A stretch of 25,661 nucleotides of DNA from an uncultured Prevotella sp. (lineage in GTDB: Bacteria; Bacteroidota; Bacteroidia; Bacteroidales; Bacteroidaceae): assembly GCA_937906495.1 (NCBI GenBank), contig CALCVT010000094.1, forward strand, positions 1 to 25,661, given 5' to 3'. Below are positions 22,719 to 25,661 of the stretch, piece after piece. The notes below the pieces were generated by a model, which was given only the letters and a program-made list of their open reading frames with translations, ran no database searches and had not been told where the DNA came from. Positions within the stretch are counted from its first letter, which is position 1, and every line of letters starts with the position of its first letter. Made by a program: the position numbers and the translations under genes.

Positions 22719-23366
22719 CTATAGGTTTTTGAGGGCTTCGATTTCGGCCTTGGGGTCGGGAGCCTTGAATACGGCCGAACCGGCTACGAGCACATCGGCT
22801 CCGGCTGCGACCAGACGTGCGCCGGTTTCGCGGTTTACACCACCGTCAATTTCAATCAGAGCCTTCGATCCGGTGCGGTCTATAAGTTCGCGCAGACGGC
22901 GGGTTTTGTCAACGGCATGTTCAATAAACTTTTGTCCGCCAAAGCCCGGGTTTACCGACATGAGCATCACGAGGTCAACATCGCAGATAATCTCTTCGAG
23001 CACACTGACCGGTGTGTGGGGGTTAAGTGTTACGCCTGCCATCATTCCTTCGGCTTTGATTTGCTGGATAACGCGGTGCAGGTGTGTGCAGGCTTCGTAG
23101 TGAACGTTCATCACTTTGGCGCCCAGGGCTTTAACTTCTTTGATGAATTTTTCGGGACGCACAATCATCAGGTGCACGTCGAGGGGCTTTTGTGCGTGTT
23201 TAGCCATGGCTTGCATCACAGGAAAACCGAACGAAATGTTGGGTACAAATTCGCCGTCCATCACGTCGAGATGGAACCAGTCGCACTGGCTTTCATTCAG
23301 CATTTCTACGTCGCGTTGCAGGTTGCCAAAGTCGGCAGAGAGTAGTGAGGGGGATACGAGTGGCAT
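22719..23366 (-). CDS. rpe: Ribulose-phosphate 3-epimerase
   Basis: A 215-aa TIM-barrel enzyme of the pentose phosphate pathway interconverting ribulose 5-phosphate and xylulose 5-phosphate. The metal-binding residues are in place (numbered from the ATG at 23366): His32 and Asp34 in WFHLDVMDG, His65 in LDVHLM, and Asp174 in IEIDGGVN. MSVNPGFGGQKF is the phosphate-side loop. The frame extends 12 codons upstream, but MPLVSPSLLSADF is the standard family N-terminus. It lies 88 bases after the TPR-protein gene and probably shares its transcript. Confidence 0.95.
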   Translation of the reverse strand: MPLVSPSLLSADFGNLQRDVEMLNESQCDWFHLDVMDGEFVPNISFGFPVMQAMAKHAQKPLDVHLMIVRPEKFIKEVKALGAKVMNVHYEACTHLHRVIQQIKAEGMMAGVTLNPHTPVSVLEEIICDVDLVMLMSVNPGFGGQKFIEHAVDKTRRLRELIDRTGSKALIEIDGGVNRETGARLVAAGADVLVAGSAVFKAPDPKAEIEALKNL

Positions 23367-23454
23367 AATGGATATGGTTTTAGGGGTTAGATGTAATTGC
23401 AATGTAATTAAATGTGCCCCGGGTGGGTTGCTTTGTTGCTTGCAGGGCCTATAT

Positions 23455-25344
23455 CTATACGGTGTCGCGCCCTTCGGGGAGTGTTGACGTTTCGTCGTGA
23501 GATGTATCGTGTTTCACATCCCTTTCGTTTTGTCGGGCCTCCCGTTCGGCCTTTTGGCGCATGGCTTTAATGAGGTCCAGGCGTTCTTGGGCAAACTCGG
23601 CCGACACATTGGTTTTTAGCAGCCTGAGGCACAGTTCCTCGGCCTTCTGCAGCTGATTCATGTTTAGGAGCATATGAATTTCACAGCGCATCAGAAAGTG
23701 GTAAAAGTTTACTACTCCTTCGGTCGTGTGCATATTTTCGGTTTCTTCCTGCTCTATTTGCCGGGTGCAGATGTGCTGCAGCTTTTTAATTTCCTCGATT
23801 GCGCCCGCATAATTAATCTTGAGGTTGCAGTTCACCCACAGCTTGGCATGTTGCAGGTTCTCCTCAATGTTGCTTTGTTGCAGGTAAAAGTGTGCCAGTT
23901 TGTAGTTGCCTAACCGGTAGAGGCATAAGCCGTAAAGGTACGACATTTCGTAAAATGACGGCAGGTTTCGGTTGTAGTTTTGCAGCACGTTTTGGTTGGC
24001 CTGGTTCCAGGCCTTCTCCAGGTAGTGTGCAGCTTCAAAAAATCGGCGTTCGCGCATCAGGCGTGTGCCCTGATAAAGGTTTTGCGCCTCGTCCGAATTT
24101 TGAATTTGGGCAATGAGTATTTGTTCTTTGCTCAGTTCGTTGTGCTTGTTTTGCGCGGTTTGTTCTTTGGCTTCGGCCCAAAGGTAGTTAAATTCGGCCA
24201 GTTTTTCGTTGTCGGTTTTAAGGTCAAGTCCAATCAGCATGCTGCCTGTGCTTCGCAGGCTCTGCTGCACCAGTTCGGGGGCTGCAAAGGCCCGTTCAGT
24301 TTCCCGGGTGGGGCTGCAATAGGTCAGTCTGAAGTAGAGCGTCGTGTCGGTTTGGTATTCCGCATGCAGCATCAGGTAGAGGCATATGTCTTTTTGCAGT
24401 TTCTGAGTGCTTTCGCCAACCATTCTGCTGGCCTTTACGCTGATAACGGCGTCGGTCCGTTCAAAGGTAGTAGCCGCTACGCAGGTCAGTCCGTTCTTGT
24501 CGGTCAGTGCGGCGGCTATGGGGTAGTTATAGATGTCGGTTTCGTTGTTAAGCACCAGGTGTAGCTCCCGGCCCGACACCTCGAGTTCGGTAGCTTGGGC
24601 ATCGTTGAGCAGGCAGGCGCCAGTCAAAAATTGCAGCAGCGTCAGCGAGTCGGGCCTTTCGGGCTCAATGCGGGGTATGAAAAAGGTTTCTTCTGTACAC
24701 TTAACCAGCGATTCTTCGAGCAGGTACTGAATGGCCTGGTCGCGCCGGTGTGTAAATTCTATATCAGTCACCTGGTATTCGGTACAGTCGTCGAGCAGAC
24801 TGTCGTAGGTACGGTGAATGCTGTTGTTCAGTGCAAAGCAATCGTAGGCGGCCTGTTTGAACATTTCCTCAAAGTGGAGGGCTGAGCAGGGCAGGCTCAT
24901 GCTCAGTATCAAGTGGGTCTTTATGTTGTTTTCTTCCGGAATGATTGTGTATCCGGCGGTCACACCGATATTGTTGGTGTTAGTATTGTTACATATGATG
25001 CGTACCAAATCAATTTGGTCGAGGTTGCATTGCAGAATGTTTGGGTAAATCAGACGTAGATATTTGGGAGAGTTGAGGGCAAAGTCGAGTAGAAAAGTAC
25101 CATTTTGATATATAAAACTGTAGCGATGGCTGATTTCGTTGTCTTCGTACAGCTGAAATTCAATATTCAGGCGCGTAAAGACTTTTTCCATGTATTCTTT
25201 GAGTTTCTCAATATCGTCTGTGCTATGGGCTTCGGAGAGCTTGGGATGGGCTCCGGGCGAATGTTTTGTATAGGCCAGTATACAGAGCTTATATATAAGG
25301 TATAGCCCAATTAAAATGGCAATGGCGTATGCTAAGTTTTGCAT
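23455..25344 (-). CDS. Membrane-anchored protein with TPR-like C-terminal half, function unknown
   Basis: A protein of about 629 aa that I do not recognise. Residues 1-25 (MQNLAYAIAILIGLYLIYKL and on) form one membrane segment with a short outer end, so the bulk is likely cytoplasmic, anchored at the N-terminus. Residues about 45-170 and 205-370 are mixed alpha/beta. From about 420 a helical region with TPR-like pairs follows (LYQGTRLMRERRFFEAAHYL; YLYGLCLYRLGNYKLAHFYL). The last 40 residues are charged and disordered. The frame extends to 25392, but that codon lies within the -7 element at 25390-25397; the ATG at 25344 is the likely start. It precedes rpe. The N-terminal part could be a YbjN-like fold, a weak guess. 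Confidence 0.75.
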   Translation of the reverse strand: MQNLAYAIAILIGLYLIYKLCILAYTKHSPGAHPKLSEAHSTDDIEKLKEYMEKVFTRLNIEFQLYEDNEISHRYSFIYQNGTFLLDFALNSPKYLRLIYPNILQCNLDQIDLVRIICNNTNTNNIGVTAGYTIIPEENNIKTHLILSMSLPCSALHFEEMFKQAAYDCFALNNSIHRTYDSLLDDCTEYQVTDIEFTHRRDQAIQYLLEESLVKCTEETFFIPRIEPERPDSLTLLQFLTGACLLNDAQATELEVSGRELHLVLNNETDIYNYPIAAALTDKNGLTCVAATTFERTDAVISVKASRMVGESTQKLQKDICLYLMLHAEYQTDTTLYFRLTYCSPTRETERAFAAPELVQQSLRSTGSMLIGLDLKTDNEKLAEFNYLWAEAKEQTAQNKHNELSKEQILIAQIQNSDEAQNLYQGTRLMRERRFFEAAHYLEKAWNQANQNVLQNYNRNLPSFYEMSYLYGLCLYRLGNYKLAHFYLQQSNIEENLQHAKLWVNCNLKINYAGAIEEIKKLQHICTRQIEQEETENMHTTEGVVNFYHFLMRCEIHMLLNMNQLQKAEELCLRLLKTNVSAEFAQERLDLIKAMRQKAEREARQNERDVKHDTSHDETSTLPEGRDTV

Positions 25345-25375
25345 GTCTGAATATTTGAGTGGTATGTTCGTGTAA

Positions 25376-25406
25376 ATTGCACGATAGAGCAAAAATAGTA
25401 ATTTTG
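25376..25406 (+). promoter_or_regulatory. Divergent promoter candidate pointing into the 85-bp repeats
   Basis: ATTG (25376-25379), a 19-bp spacer, then TAATTTTG (25399-25406) on the plus strand: a full -7 match and 3 of 4 bases at -33. It overlaps the minus-strand promoter. Transcription would enter the tandem repeat about 80 bases later. Confidence 0.45.
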
Positions 25407-25421
25407 CTTCGGTTTGGCAAA
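25390..25421 (-). promoter_or_regulatory. Consensus promoter of the TPR-protein gene
   Basis: On the minus strand TTTG (plus 25418-25421), a 20-bp spacer, then TATTTTTG (plus 25390-25397), a full match to TTTG-N19-21-TAnnTTTG. Transcription would begin near 25384, about 40 bases before the ATG at 25344. Confidence 0.7.
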
Positions 25422-25491
25422 TCCTAAACTTTCTATTTCCCCAAAAGGGTTCTTATTCTGTTGGGTGCACCGCTTGCAGTGCGATAGGTTG

Positions 25492-25661
25492 TTCCTCGAA
25501 AGCAAGCTTTCGGTCTTGCCGCTTCGCTCACCTTTCACTATCTTTTGATAAGATAGGATGCGGTTCGGCAGTGGCCTTCCTCGAAAGCAAGCTTTCGGTC
25601 TTGCCACTTCGCTCACCTTTCACTATCTTTTGATAAGATAGGATGCGGTTCGGCAGTGGCC
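25492..25661. repeat. Two tandem 85-bp repeats with internal palindromes, continuing past the window
   Basis: Unit 1 is 25492-25576 and unit 2 is 25577-25661. They are identical except G at 25521 versus A at 25606. Each unit has the hairpin CGAAAGCAAGCTTTCG (7-bp stem, AA loop) and a second one, CTATCTTTTGATAAGATAG (7-bp stem, 5-base loop). The window ends exactly at the end of unit 2, so the array may go on. Because 85 is not a multiple of 3 the frame changes at each unit, which argues against a coding repeat. The minus-strand frame through it (25332-25616) is therefore not called. Confidence 0.9.

Noticed and set aside
25332..25616. 94-codon minus-strand frame through the tandem repeat
   Set aside because: Its start is inside the repeat, the 85-bp period breaks the frame between units, and it covers the promoter of the TPR gene.
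25492..25661. CRISPR array
   Set aside because: There are no variable spacers: the whole 85-bp unit repeats, and no cas genes are present.

Overview
The window looks like a chromosomal segment from a member of the Bacteroidales (Bacteroides/Prevotella-like). The evidence is the short 286-aa primary sigma factor typical of the phylum, repeated matches to the Bacteroidetes promoter (-33 TTTG, -7 TAnnTTTG), little use of Shine-Dalgarno sites, a DUF4301 gene, a glycine-lipid acyltransferase pair and an AGE-type sialic acid catabolic cluster. I cannot name the species. All functional calls come from reading motifs; no search was run.

Layout. 1-51: truncated tRNA with a CAT anticodon (minus) and a good promoter. 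682-2799 (+): unusual envelope protein with a degenerate trypsin-like N-terminus, MORN repeats and a GH25 lysozyme domain. 3280-5595 (+): CNNM/CorC-like DUF21-CBS protein, then a membrane-anchored metallophosphoesterase. 5718-11270 (-): sialic acid catabolism, transcribed in the order lyase (nanL), NanM-like kelch mutarotase fused to an SSS symporter (nanT), AGE-type epimerase (nanE), YhcH/NanQ-like protein. 11618-12478 (-): rpoD. 13056-14866 (-): PlsC-like and OlsB/GNAT-like acyltransferases two bases apart, the expected glsA/glsB pair. 15118-16374 (+): divergent membrane protein with a C-terminal AraC-type HTH. 16658-18034 (-): type II NADH dehydrogenase behind an attenuator-like leader. 18434-19618 (-): two short CHR chromate-type transporter subunits. 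19808-21331 (-): DUF4301. 21528-25344 (-): NrnA, Rpe and an unrecognised membrane-anchored TPR protein. 25492-25661: two 85-bp tandem repeats running off the window end.

How the genes work together. The nan cluster takes imported sialic acid through anomer conversion (kelch domain, YhcH), cleavage to ManNAc plus pyruvate (NanL) and epimerisation to GlcNAc (NanE). No kinase, sialidase or outer-membrane transporter lies in the window. The two acyltransferases would make an N-acyl and then an N,O-diacyl glycine lipid. The rest is mostly housekeeping.

The least explained elements are the 85-bp palindrome-bearing tandem repeats with a divergent promoter pointing into them, the leader/terminator upstream of the NADH dehydrogenase, the lysozyme fusion protein and the membrane-embedded AraC-like regulator. 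Several gene starts were moved inward from the longest open frame because the longer version overlaps a terminator or promoter; this is noted per gene.
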